Assembly: GCA_052289195.1 (NCBI GenBank)
Contig: DAWAJD010000011.1
Span: 1 to 53,526, forward strand
Reading direction: 5' to 3'
From: UBA4644 sp900555855
GTDB taxonomy: Bacteria > Bacillota > Clostridia > Oscillospirales > Butyricicoccaceae
Length of the DNA stretch: 53,526 nucleotides
The notes under the pieces were generated by a model, which saw only the letters and a list, made by a program, of their open reading frames with translations, was not told the DNA's origin and made no database searches. Both the position numbers and the translations under genes were made by a program. Positions 23,596 through 31,031 of the stretch are shown piece by piece. The number at the start of each line of letters is the position of its first letter. The first letter of the stretch is position 1.

Positions 23596-24459
23596 TTATT
23601 TCCCTCCGATCCAGCGGCTGGCGTGGCCGCAGGGCAGCAGCAGGCCGGTCTCACGGCACAGAAGGCCCAGCTCCGCCGCCTCCACCCGTCCGCCGTAAAG
23701 CGGCGTTACCGTGCGCCCCAGAATATAGGCGGGGACGGAGGGGGAGATGCCCGCAGTATAGGAATTGATGATGATGAACAGGGGATGGTCGGAAAGCACC
23801 TGGGCGCACAGGGCGACGAACTCGCCGATGCTTTCCTCAAAGCGCCAGACCTCGCCGTTTGGCCCACGGCCGTAGGAGGGCGGGTCCATGATGATGGCGT
23901 CGTATTTCCGGCCCCGGGTGATCTCTCGCTTGATAAACTTCTTGCAGTCGTCCACGATATAGCGGATGGGGGCGTTTTCCAGCCCGGAGGAGCGGGCGTT
24001 TTCCCGCGCCCAGGTGACCATGCCCCGGGCGGCGTCTACATGGCAGACGGAGGCCCCGGCGGAGGCGGCGGCAATGGTGGCGCCGCCGGTATAGGCAAAA
24101 AGATTCAAAACGCTCACAGGCCGGCCCGCCTCCCGGATCTGCCGGCGGATAAAGTCCCAGTTGGCCGCCTGCTCGGGAAAGACGCCGGTGTGCTTGAAGC
24201 TCATGGGCTTGATGTTGAACACCAGATCCTCATAGCGGATGGTCCAATGCTCCGGCAGATCCCGGATCTCCCAGCTGCCGCCGCCGGTTCTGCTTCGGTG
24301 GTAGACGGCATTTGCCTTGGCCCAGAGGGGGCTGCCGGCCTTTTCCCAGATGGCCTGAGGATCGGGCCGCACCAGGATCTGCTTTCCCCAGCGCTCCAGC
24401 CGTTGGCCGCCGCCGCAGTCCAGCAGCGCATAGTCCTGCCAATGTTCAGAAGTCCACAT
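23596..24459 (-). CDS. Class I SAM-dependent methyltransferase, RlmI/RlmK-like
   Basis: A 287-aa Rossmann methyltransferase. SAM motif I is LNLFAYTGGATIAAASAG, and the catalytic loop is DPPSYGRG, close to the DPPxF/Y motif of rRNA methyltransferases such as RlmI. The PUA domain of RlmI is missing; instead there is a beta-rich N-terminal part (DYALLDCGGGQRLERWG). Many Firmicute proteins of this kind are labelled rRNA large subunit methyltransferases, but the target is not proved. The start at 24459 (MWTSEHW) has AAAGGA upstream. It heads the ECF-truA-cvpA train and is read from the promoter at 24521-24549. Confidence 0.8.
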   Translation of the reverse strand: MWTSEHWQDYALLDCGGGQRLERWGKQILVRPDPQAIWEKAGSPLWAKANAVYHRSRTGGGSWEIRDLPEHWTIRYEDLVFNIKPMSFKHTGVFPEQAANWDFIRRQIREAGRPVSVLNLFAYTGGATIAAASAGASVCHVDAARGMVTWARENARSSGLENAPIRYIVDDCKKFIKREITRGRKYDAIIMDPPSYGRGPNGEVWRFEESIGEFVALCAQVLSDHPLFIIINSYTAGISPSVPAYILGRTVTPLYGGRVEAAELGLLCRETGLLLPCGHASRWIGGK

Positions 24460-24520
24460 AAATGATATCCTTTCGGAGAGCGCGGCGGGCCGCGCGGAAT
24501 AGCCTATAGCCAATCAGTTT

Positions 24521-24549
24521 ATTTTAGCATTCCACGCCAGTGCCGTCAA
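24521..24549 (-). promoter_or_regulatory. Sigma-A promoter of the methyltransferase-ECF-truA train
   Basis: On the minus strand TTGACG (24544-24549), 17-nt spacer, TAAAAT (24521-24526). Confidence 0.8.
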
Positions 24550-24595
24550 GGCTTTGCAGGGGAGATTTACAGGGAGTTCACTTGTATTCGGCACA

Positions 24596-24624
24596 TTGAC
24601 AGCGGCTTGCGGAGAGCATATAAT
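24596..24624 (+). promoter_or_regulatory. Consensus sigma-A promoter of the BaiN-family gene
   Basis: Perfect TTGACA (24596-24601), 17-nt spacer, perfect TATAAT (24619-24624), divergent from the methyltransferase promoter. Confidence 0.9.
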
Positions 24625-24653
24625 TTTTGGAGACAAGGCAGGGAGGCGGGCAT

Positions 24654-25886
24654 ATGAAACGGATCGTGATCGTAGGCGGCGGCGCTGCCGGCATGGCGGC
24701 GGCCATCGCTGCGGCGGAGCAGGCGCCCCGGGCGGAGATAAGGGTGCTGGAGCGGCTGTCTGCCCCGGGAAAGAAGCTTCTGGCTACTGGAAACGGCCGC
24801 TGTAATCTCACCAATCTCCGGGCGTCACCAGCGCAATATCAGACCTCTTCGCCGGAGACGCTGGCACAGATCCTTGCGGGCATGACGCCGGAGGGCGTGC
24901 TGGCGTTTTTTCAGGAGCTGGGGCTCTGGTGCGCAGAGGAGGAAGAGGGCAGGGTCTATCCCCGCAGCCGTCAGGCAGCCTCTGTGCTGGCGGTGCTGCA
25001 GCTGGCCATGGAGCGCCGGGGCGTCCGGGTGGAATGCGAAAGAGCCGTCACGGGGCTTTTCAGGAACGGGGCGGAGTTTTCCCTCCGCTGTGCCGACGGC
25101 AGCGAATACCGGGCCGACGCCGTGATCCTGACCTCCGGCGGAAAGGCGGCGGGCAAGCTTGGCTCCGACGGCAGCGGCTATCGGCTGGCAAAGGCCATGG
25201 GCCATCATTGGGCGCCCCTTTATCCGGCGCTGACGCCGCTGAAATGCGATATGTCCCGCTGCGGCAGCCTGAAGGGGATCCGATCGGAGGGCAGCGTGGC
25301 CCTGCGGGCCAACGGCGCGCTGCTGGGCCGGGAGACCGGCGAGGTGCAGTTTACCGAATACGGCCTTTCCGGCATTCCTGTGATGCAGCTTTCCGGCCTG
25401 CTGGGGCAGATCCCGCCGGGGCAGACCCTCCGGGCAGAGGTGGATCTTTTCCCGGAGCTGCCGGAAGCGGCGCTGCTGCGGGAGCTGCAGGGGCGAAGAT
25501 GTCGCCTGATGGGTGAGTCCTGCAGGACACTGCTGCTCGGCCTGCTCCACGACCGGTTGGCAGCTGCCGCCCTGCGGTGCGTGAACGCCCGGGAGGAGAC
25601 GCCCATCCGCGCCCTTTCGGCGGAGAAGGCGGCGGATCTTGCCCGGCTGCTGAAATGCTGGCCCTTCCCGGTGCTGGGGCCGCTGGGCTACGACAGCGCC
25701 CAGGTCTCCGGCGGCGGCATTCTGCTGGAGGAGGTCTGGCCGGAGACGATGGGATCCCGCCTGCAGCCCGGCCTGTATTTTGCGGGAGAGCTGCTGGACG
25801 CCGCGGGCAGCTGCGGCGGCTTCAACCTCCATTGGGCCTGGGGGACGGGCATCCGGGCGGGAAGGAGCGCCGCGCTGGGAAAATAG
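24654..25886 (+). CDS. BaiN/RdsA (HI0933-like) family FAD-dependent oxidoreductase
   Basis: A 410-aa flavoprotein. The FAD-binding GGGAAGMAAAIAA is at the N-terminus, GNGRCNLTN (about 45) is the family signature, GGKAAGKLGSDGSGYRLAK follows, and the C-terminal CGGFNLHWAWGTG contacts FAD. The family name comes from BaiN of bile-acid 7-dehydroxylating clostridia, but most members are housekeeping proteins of unknown substrate, so no bile-acid role is implied. The start at 24654 (MKRIVIVGG) has GGGAGGCGGG 3 nt upstream. The next gene follows at 57 nt. Confidence 0.88.
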   Translation: MKRIVIVGGGAAGMAAAIAAAEQAPRAEIRVLERLSAPGKKLLATGNGRCNLTNLRASPAQYQTSSPETLAQILAGMTPEGVLAFFQELGLWCAEEEEGRVYPRSRQAASVLAVLQLAMERRGVRVECERAVTGLFRNGAEFSLRCADGSEYRADAVILTSGGKAAGKLGSDGSGYRLAKAMGHHWAPLYPALTPLKCDMSRCGSLKGIRSEGSVALRANGALLGRETGEVQFTEYGLSGIPVMQLSGLLGQIPPGQTLRAEVDLFPELPEAALLRELQGRRCRLMGESCRTLLLGLLHDRLAAAALRCVNAREETPIRALSAEKAADLARLLKCWPFPVLGPLGYDSAQVSGGGILLEEVWPETMGSRLQPGLYFAGELLDAAGSCGGFNLHWAWGTGIRAGRSAALGK

Positions 25887-25943
25887 GGAGACCGCGTTCT
25901 ATCCGCCCGTCTTGCCGCATAGGCTGGGGCGGGAGATGATCAC

Positions 25944-26579
25944 ATGAAAAAAATCGCCGCAGGCGCTCTTTGCCTGCTTTTGCTGCTTTCCGGCTGCGGA
26001 AAAGCCGGACCCGGCCCGGAGCAGGTGCGGGAGATCTATCAAAACACGCTGGCTGCCGCCCACTATCGGGTGCGAACCTACGGCGGCTTCTCCTGTGAAT
26101 ATCTGCTGGAGCTGCAGGAGGGGGAGAACGGCTTTTCTGTAACGGTGCTGGAGCCGGCTTCGGTGGCGGGCATCCGGGCGGAGGTGGCTGCCGACGGCAG
26201 CGCCATCTGCTATGAAGACATCACGCTGGACGCCCTTTTGCCGGAGCCTGGTGGCTTTGCGCCCGCCGATGCGCTGCCCTGCCTGCTTCGCCAGCTGCGG
26301 GCGGAGCTTCCTGCCGGAGCGGGAGAAGTCTCTACGGATCGGGGACAGCGGCTCCGGCTGGAATATCAGACGGACCTGCCGGACGGAACCCGAGCGCAGA
26401 AGCGGATTTTTTTGCTGCCGGAGTCGCTTTTTCCGGAAAGCGCAGAGCTTTATCTGGGCGGAGCCCTGCAGCTGACGCTGCAGATGGAAGAATTTTCGCT
26501 GACGCCGCGGGAACCGGTTGCGTCGGCGCCGGAGCTGTGGTATACTGAGTCTGTCACAGCTTTTGTCGGACGCGCATAG
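25944..26579 (+). CDS. Lipoprotein, possibly YdcC/GerS-like (LolA-type fold)
   Basis: A 211-aa exported lipoprotein: signal peptide with lipobox LSGC, Cys19. The mature part is a single beta-rich domain without a clear motif (repeated strands such as FSCEYLLELQEGENGFSVTVLEP and LRLEYQTDLPDG), in keeping with the LolA/LppX fold. Context: a mazF homologue follows, as ydcC-alr-ndoAI-ndoA do in B. subtilis, and GerS is encoded with an alanine racemase gene in Clostridioides difficile. That makes a YdcC/GerS relative likely, and possibly a germination role. The assignment depends mainly on synteny. Confidence 0.6.
   Translation: MKKIAAGALCLLLLLSGCGKAGPGPEQVREIYQNTLAAAHYRVRTYGGFSCEYLLELQEGENGFSVTVLEPASVAGIRAEVAADGSAICYEDITLDALLPEPGGFAPADALPCLLRQLRAELPAGAGEVSTDRGQRLRLEYQTDLPDGTRAQKRIFLLPESLFPESAELYLGGALQLTLQMEEFSLTPREPVASAPELWYTESVTAFVGRA
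26518..26546 (+). promoter_or_regulatory. Internal promoter before the mazF gene
   Basis: TTGCGT (26518-26523), 17-nt spacer, TATACT (26541-26546), inside the 3' end of the lipoprotein gene. It would give mazF its own transcript with a leader of about 150 nt. Confidence 0.55.
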
Positions 26580-26705
26580 CATGGAGCGAGACACGCCGCG
26601 GCATTTCACGGGGCGAAACCTGTGAGCTTGTGATTAAAAAGCGTCACCGCGTGGAATGATATGGTTGCGGACTTGTCCGACTTGATTCCTGCGGAGCGTG
26701 ATACT

Positions 26706-27092
26706 GTGGAACATCAACCGAATATCGTCAGACGCGGAGAGATCTATTATGCAGATCTCAGTCCGGTGGTGGGCAGCGAGCAGGGCGGTATGCGCCCGGT
26801 GCTCATCGTGCAGAACGATGTGGGCAATCGCTACAGCCCCACCGTCATCGCCGCCGCCATCACATCCCAGCAGAACAAGGCCCGGCTCCCCACCCATATC
26901 GAGCTGGAGGCCCGGAGCTTTGGTCTCTCCAAAAATTCCGTGGTGCTGCTGGAACAGATGCGGACGCTGGACAAACGCCGCCTGCGGGACCGGATGGGCT
27001 GCCTGGATCAGGCGGCCATGGAGCGGGTGGATGGCGCCATCGCCATCAGTCTGGGCCTGCGGCCCGGGCGGGATGTTACAATGGAGGGATAA
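26706..27092 (+). CDS. ndoA: MazF/NdoA (PemK) family endoribonuclease toxin, no antitoxin seen
   Basis: A 128-aa sequence-specific mRNA-cleaving toxin. The family core is strong: RRGEIYYADLSPVVGSEQGG, RPVLIVQND, AAAITSQQNKARLPTHIEL, EQMRTLDKRRL. Arg in GGMRPV and Thr in AAITSQ are the usual active-site residues. The start is set at GTG 26706 with GGAG 9 nt upstream; ATG 26661 is in frame but gives an unusual N-terminus. In B. subtilis the antitoxin NdoAI precedes ndoA; here the 126 nt before the gene hold no MazE-like frame. The gene after it starts 1 nt beyond the stop. Confidence 0.9.
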   Translation: MEHQPNIVRRGEIYYADLSPVVGSEQGGMRPVLIVQNDVGNRYSPTVIAAAITSQQNKARLPTHIELEARSFGLSKNSVVLLEQMRTLDKRRLRDRMGCLDQAAMERVDGAIAISLGLRPGRDVTMEG

Positions 27093-27093
27093 T

Positions 27094-27705
27094 GTGAAGA
27101 AAGAGAACAAGTGGGGGATCCGGATCGTCTGCGTGCTCACCGGCCTGCTGATGGCCGTGGGCTGCTATGCCATTGCAGCGGAATACGGTAGCCAGAGCGA
27201 CCCGCTGGTCACGCTGAGCTACATAAATGAGGTTCTGCTGCCGCAGACGAAAAGCGAGCTGGATGAGAAGCTCGCCCAGACGGTGAGCAGCTACGAACAG
27301 ACCCTGCAGCAGAAAACGCAGGAGCTGGAACAGTATGTGGACCGTCAGGTGCGCAATTATTCCTCCGGCCAGCTGGACAGCGCGGTGATCGACCAGATCG
27401 CCGCCGCCGTGGTGCAGCAGATGGGCGGCGCCTCCGGCGGTTCTGCCGTCTGGGCGGTGGTGCAGATCCCTGCGGGCGGCCGGGTGACCTGCGGCGTGGG
27501 CTGTCAGGTGATCCTGCGCTCCGGCGCGGCCGTCTGCGCGGCCGCCGGGTCTCCGGGCCTGGTGGACCTCAGCGATGCGGAAACGCTGGAAAACGGCAAG
27601 GGACTGCAGGCCAACCACCTTTATATCATAAACGCTGAGGGCCGGGGCTTTACCTCCGCCCAGGGCTGCTCTGTGCTGATCGCCGGCGATTATACGATCG
27701 CCTGA
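27094..27705 (+). CDS. Membrane-anchored coiled-coil protein of unknown function
   Basis: I do not recognise this 203-aa protein. It starts with GTG 27094 (GGAGGG 4 nt upstream), 1 nt after the mazF stop, so it is coupled to mazF. It has one N-terminal span (about 10-29), then a coiled coil (about 48-90, LDEKLAQTVSSYEQTLQQK and QELEQYVDRQV), and a small beta-rich outer domain (about 120-203) with GGRVTCGVGCQVILRSG and GCSVLIAGDYTIA. The layout suggests an outward-facing assembly or sensor. Its link to the toxin is only positional. Confidence 0.7.
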   Translation: MKKENKWGIRIVCVLTGLLMAVGCYAIAAEYGSQSDPLVTLSYINEVLLPQTKSELDEKLAQTVSSYEQTLQQKTQELEQYVDRQVRNYSSGQLDSAVIDQIAAAVVQQMGGASGGSAVWAVVQIPAGGRVTCGVGCQVILRSGAAVCAAAGSPGLVDLSDAETLENGKGLQANHLYIINAEGRGFTSAQGCSVLIAGDYTIA

Positions 27706-27757
27706 CCGGCGCAGGGATGCCTTCCGGCGGCCAAGAAACCGAACAACACGAACGGAA

Positions 27758-27803
27758 ACACGCCATTTTGCCCTGCTTTGGAGGAAAAATGGCGTGTTTT
27801 TTT
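27758..27803 (+). terminator. Terminator after the mazF-linked gene
   Basis: A perfect 12-bp stem, ACACGCCATTTT (27758-27769) with AAAATGGCGTGT (27786-27797), and seven Ts. Confidence 0.92.
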
Positions 27804-27813
27804 GTAAAAAGGC

Positions 27814-27844
27814 TTGACTGTAAAGCCGCTTTATCCTTTATGAT
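27814..27844 (+). promoter_or_regulatory. MerR-type promoter with central dyad
   Basis: TTGACT (27814-27819) and TATGAT (27839-27844) are separated by 19 nt, the long spacing typical of promoters activated by MerR proteins. In the spacer is the perfect dyad TAAAGC-C-GCTTTA (27821-27833). It precedes a gene with an N-terminal MerR domain by 28 nt. Confidence 0.8.
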
Positions 27845-27871
27845 ACAGGGCAGAGCAAAGGAGGCGACGCA

Positions 27872-29245
27872 ATGACCGTCAAGGAGCTGGAAGCGCGGCT
27901 GGGGATCTCCCGGGCCAACATCCGCTTTTATGAAAAGGAATGGCTGCTGCGGCCGACGCGGCGGGCCAACGGCTATCGGGATTATTCCGAGGAGGATGCC
28001 GCCGCGCTGGAAAAGATCGCCCTGCTGCGGCGGCTGGGCATGCCGGTGGAGACCATCCGGCAGGTGCAGACGGGGGAGCTTCCCCTGCAGACTGCGCTGC
28101 AGCGGCAGGATCAGGCGCTGGAAGCCTTGCAGATGGAGAGCTGGCAAGCCAGAAGGCTTTGCACCGCCATGCTGGAAGAACAGGTGACCTATGCGGCGCT
28201 GGAGCCGGAAAAATACCGCGGGGCCCTGCCGCAGCCTGCGGCCGCCGCACCGGCGCTGCCGCCGGAGGAGCCGCGGGAGCCTGCCGTGACCCATTGGGTC
28301 CGCCGGGGCCTTGCCCGGCTGCTGGATCTGGGCCTTTGCTGGGGCCTGTGGTTTGCGGTGTGCTTCGGCCTGCTTCAATGCACCTTAAGCCACTGGCTGC
28401 TCCAGCTGCTGGCGGCAATGGGGCTTTGCCTGCTGCTGGAGCCGGCTTTGCTGGCCGTCTGGGGTACTACGCCGGGAAAATATCTGCTGGGATTGCAGCT
28501 GGAAAACGGCATGCCGGGGCCGGACCGCCGCCTGACCTATGGGGAGGCGCTCTGGCGGACGCTGCATGTGCTGCTGCACGGGCTGCTGCTGGGGATCCCC
28601 GTCCTCAGCTGGATCCTGATCTTCAAGGTCTGCTATGATTCCCAGCAGGGGAAGGTGCAGAGCTGGAACGAGGATTACGACTATTATTTCGCGGAGCGGC
28701 CGCGGCAATGGATCTTTGACCTGATGGCAGCGGTGCTGGCGGTGCTGCTGGTGCTCCTCCCGGGCAGACTGATGGCGCTGCCCTATGCGGCGCCGCTGAC
28801 GCCTGCGCAGTATGCCGCCAATCTGAACCGGGCCATGGCATCCTGCGGCCAGCGGGGGAGAATGACGGCGGAGGGCCTCTGGAAAAACGCAGACGGCGCA
28901 CCGGCACAGCAGATCTTTACCGATGAAGCCGGCCATGTCTGCCGGGTGCGCATGACCGTTTCCATGGAGCGGCAGACCTATCAGGTCTATGAGTACGGCG
29001 AGGTGCAGCAGTGGCTGGAGGTCTGGGGGTATGTGATCAAAAGCGCTTACGCGCTGGCGGGCCGGGACGGGGAAGACGCGGCGCACGCCATAGAGCGGGC
29101 CATGCAGAAGCAAAGCACAGGCTTTTACGGCATGGCGGAGGTGGATGCCGCGGCGGAGGGCTGGCGTGTCGTCTCAACGCTGACCCCATCGGCAGACGGA
29201 GAAACGGCGGTCTTTGCGGCGGAGATCTTCTGTCCTGCGGCATGA
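27872..29245 (+). CDS. MerR DNA-binding domain fused to an RDD membrane domain
   Basis: A 457-aa fusion. Residues 1-70 are a MerR winged helix (MTVKELEARLGISRANIRFYEKEWLL, then NGYRDYSEED), followed by the usual dimerisation helix to about 110. A Pro/Ala-rich linker leads to an RDD domain (about 140-260): RRGLARLLDLGL, several spans, GTTPGKYLLGLQLE and a fourth span near 290-310. The C-terminal part (about 315-457) is probably on the far side of the membrane. A membrane-tethered one-component regulator is the simplest reading: DNA binding inside, sensing in the membrane or outside. No frameshift or internal start breaks the frame. The MerR-type promoter in front suggests autoregulation. Effector unknown. 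Confidence 0.85.
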   Translation: MTVKELEARLGISRANIRFYEKEWLLRPTRRANGYRDYSEEDAAALEKIALLRRLGMPVETIRQVQTGELPLQTALQRQDQALEALQMESWQARRLCTAMLEEQVTYAALEPEKYRGALPQPAAAAPALPPEEPREPAVTHWVRRGLARLLDLGLCWGLWFAVCFGLLQCTLSHWLLQLLAAMGLCLLLEPALLAVWGTTPGKYLLGLQLENGMPGPDRRLTYGEALWRTLHVLLHGLLLGIPVLSWILIFKVCYDSQQGKVQSWNEDYDYYFAERPRQWIFDLMAAVLAVLLVLLPGRLMALPYAAPLTPAQYAANLNRAMASCGQRGRMTAEGLWKNADGAPAQQIFTDEAGHVCRVRMTVSMERQTYQVYEYGEVQQWLEVWGYVIKSAYALAGRDGEDAAHAIERAMQKQSTGFYGMAEVDAAAEGWRVVSTLTPSADGETAVFAAEIFCPAA

Positions 29246-29258
29246 AGCCCGCTTTTGC

Positions 29259-29287
29259 TTGCGCTTTTCCAGCGCTTCCTATATAAT
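29259..29287 (+). promoter_or_regulatory. Sigma-A promoter of tadA
   Basis: TTGCGC (29259-29264), 17-nt spacer, perfect TATAAT (29282-29287). It excludes in-frame starts before about 29294. Confidence 0.75.
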
Positions 29288-29314
29288 AAGGCGGAAGAAA
29301 GGCGGGGATGGCGT

Positions 29315-29761
29315 TTGCGGGAGCATTTTATGCGCATGGCGCTGGAGCAGGCGGAGCAGGCACGGCGGCTGGGCGAGGTGCCGGTGGGCTGCGTCATCGT
29401 GAAGGACGGGCAGGTCATCGGCCGGGGCTATAACCGGCGGGAGACGGAACGGACCGTTCTGGGCCACGCGGAGCTGATGGCGATCCGGCAGGCGGAGCAG
29501 GCGCTGGGCGACTGGCGGCTCACAGGCTGCACGCTTTATGTGACGCTGGAGCCCTGTCCCATGTGCGCCGGCGCGATCCTCAACGCCCGGCCGGAGAGCG
29601 TGGTCTTTGGGGCCTCCGACCCGGTCTTTGGGGCCTGCGGCGGCGTGATGAATCTATTTGAGGAGGCCTTCGGCGTGCGGATCCGGCTCTATGGGGGCGT
29701 CCTGGCGGCGGAATGCGCCGGGCTGCTGCAGGAATTTTTCTCCGGCCTGCGCAAGAAATAA
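29315..29761 (+). CDS. tadA: tRNA-specific adenosine deaminase TadA
   Basis: Deaminates adenosine 34 of tRNA-Arg(ACG) to inosine. The zinc and catalytic motifs are His51-Ala-Glu53 and Pro80-Cys81-Pro-Met-Cys84. LYVTLEPCPMCAGAI and FGASDPVFGACGG are typical. The start is taken as TTG 29315 with AGGCGGGG upstream, matching the N-terminal length of B. subtilis TadA; ATG 29330 is an alternative with GGGAG 6 nt upstream. Single-gene unit with its own promoter and terminator. Confidence 0.94.
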   Translation: MREHFMRMALEQAEQARRLGEVPVGCVIVKDGQVIGRGYNRRETERTVLGHAELMAIRQAEQALGDWRLTGCTLYVTLEPCPMCAGAILNARPESVVFGASDPVFGACGGVMNLFEEAFGVRIRLYGGVLAAECAGLLQEFFSGLRKK

Positions 29762-29780
29762 CAGAAGAACGCACACACTA

Positions 29781-29805
29781 AGGGCGGCAGCTTGCCGCCC
29801 TTTTT
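29781..29805 (+). terminator. Terminator of tadA
   Basis: A perfect 9-bp stem (29781-29789 with 29793-29801) with a 3-nt loop and a T-run. Confidence 0.9.
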
Positions 29806-29879
29806 AGCACTCTGCCGCACCGTTAAACAATTGGATATACAATGTTACCAATTTGTTTACATATTTTTTGGAAAAAGGG

Positions 29880-29938
29880 TTGACAATCGGGAAAAAAGTG
29901 GTAAGCTATGATTAGCACTCGGGGATAATGAGTGCTAA
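29880..29938 (+). promoter_or_regulatory. CIRCE operator and promoter of hrcA-grpE-dnaK-dnaJ
   Basis: Perfect CIRCE inverted repeat: TTAGCACTC (29912-29920), 9-nt spacer, GAGTGCTAA (29930-29938), the binding site of HrcA. Upstream is TTGACA (29880-29885) with a -10 of TAAGCT at 16 nt or TATGAT at 21 nt. HrcA bound here would block the start region and release it on heat stress. Confidence 0.97.
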
Positions 29939-29957
29939 AATGAAAGGGGGAAGAAAG

Positions 29958-31031
29958 ATGGAGCTTCCGGAGCGAAAGCGCAGGATCTTGAAGGCGATCG
30001 TGGAGAGCTACATCGATACGGCGGAGCCGGTGGGGTCCAAGACCCTGGCCGACAGCTTTGACACGCCGATCTCTTCCGCCACCATCCGTAACGAGATGAG
30101 CGAGCTGGAGGAGCTGGGCTATCTGGAAAAGCCTCATGTCTCCGCGGGAAGGATCCCTTCCTTCGCTGCTTACCGGCTCTATGTGAACGAGCTGATGGAG
30201 CAGACCAGAGTGGCCACCAACGAGCTGGAGGCCATGCGGCTGATGATGGAGGCCAAGATGAAGGAGATCGGCAATGTGATGGTCTCCGCCTCCAAGGTCA
30301 TCGGCGAGATGACCCAGCACACCGCCGTGGCCATGATCTCCCGCAAGGGCAGCGACAAGGTCAAAAAATGCGAGCTCATTACGGTGGATCAGGGCAGGAG
30401 CTATGCCGTCATCTTGGTCACCGGCAGCGATGTGAAAAACAAGATGTTCCGGCTGCAGGAGCCAGTGGATCCCTCCACCGCCGCCATGCTGGCGACGGCG
30501 CTGAATATGGCCGTCGAGCAGGACCGGCTGGATCAGCTGCTTTCCTCTGTTTCTCAGGGGATGGGCGAGAGCTCGCAGGTCTGCCGCTTCACGGCGGATA
30601 TTCTGGATTTCATCCGGAGCACCGAGGCGGGCAGCCGGCCGGAGGTCTATATCGACGGCGCGGCGCGGCTTTTGGACAACCGGGAATATCAGGACACCGG
30701 GCGGGCCCGGGAGCTGCTGGAATATTTCTCCGACCGGAGCCGGGTGGGCGAGCTGCTGGAAACGGCAGACGGAAGCCCCATCAATGTGCGCATCGGGCCG
30801 GAGCTGCAGGATCCCAGCATGCGGGACGCCGGGCTGGTCTTTACCAGCTACGACATTGATCAGAACACCAAGGGCATCGTGGGCATCATCGCCCCGGCCA
30901 GAATGGATTATGCCGATGTCTGCGCAAAGCTGGCGGCTTTTACACAGGCCATCAGAAGCGTGATGGGCCGGCCAATCAAACAATTAAAGGATGCAGGTGA
31001 GACCGATGAGCGAAGAAAAGAAGAATCCTGA
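29958..31031 (+). CDS. hrcA: Heat-inducible transcriptional repressor HrcA
   Basis: The CIRCE-binding repressor, kept active by GroEL in B. subtilis. It has an N-terminal winged helix (ERKRRILKAIVESYIDTAEPVGS, and SSATIRNEMSELEELGYLEKPHVSAGRIPS), then a GAF-like core and dimerisation region. The start is ATG 29958 with AGGGGG upstream, not the earlier ATG at 29928, which lies inside CIRCE. It is 357 aa. Its 3' end overlaps grpE by 26 nt. Confidence 0.96.
   Translation: MELPERKRRILKAIVESYIDTAEPVGSKTLADSFDTPISSATIRNEMSELEELGYLEKPHVSAGRIPSFAAYRLYVNELMEQTRVATNELEAMRLMMEAKMKEIGNVMVSASKVIGEMTQHTAVAMISRKGSDKVKKCELITVDQGRSYAVILVTGSDVKNKMFRLQEPVDPSTAAMLATALNMAVEQDRLDQLLSSVSQGMGESSQVCRFTADILDFIRSTEAGSRPEVYIDGAARLLDNREYQDTGRARELLEYFSDRSRVGELLETADGSPINVRIGPELQDPSMRDAGLVFTSYDIDQNTKGIVGIIAPARMDYADVCAKLAAFTQAIRSVMGRPIKQLKDAGETDERRKEES

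Noticed and set aside
24654..25886. Bile-acid pathway role for the BaiN-family protein
   Set aside because: No other bai genes are in the window, and this family is mostly housekeeping.
26581..26625. A 14-codon frame as MazE antitoxin
   Set aside because: Too short, with no ribbon-helix-helix or basic pattern and no good RBS.
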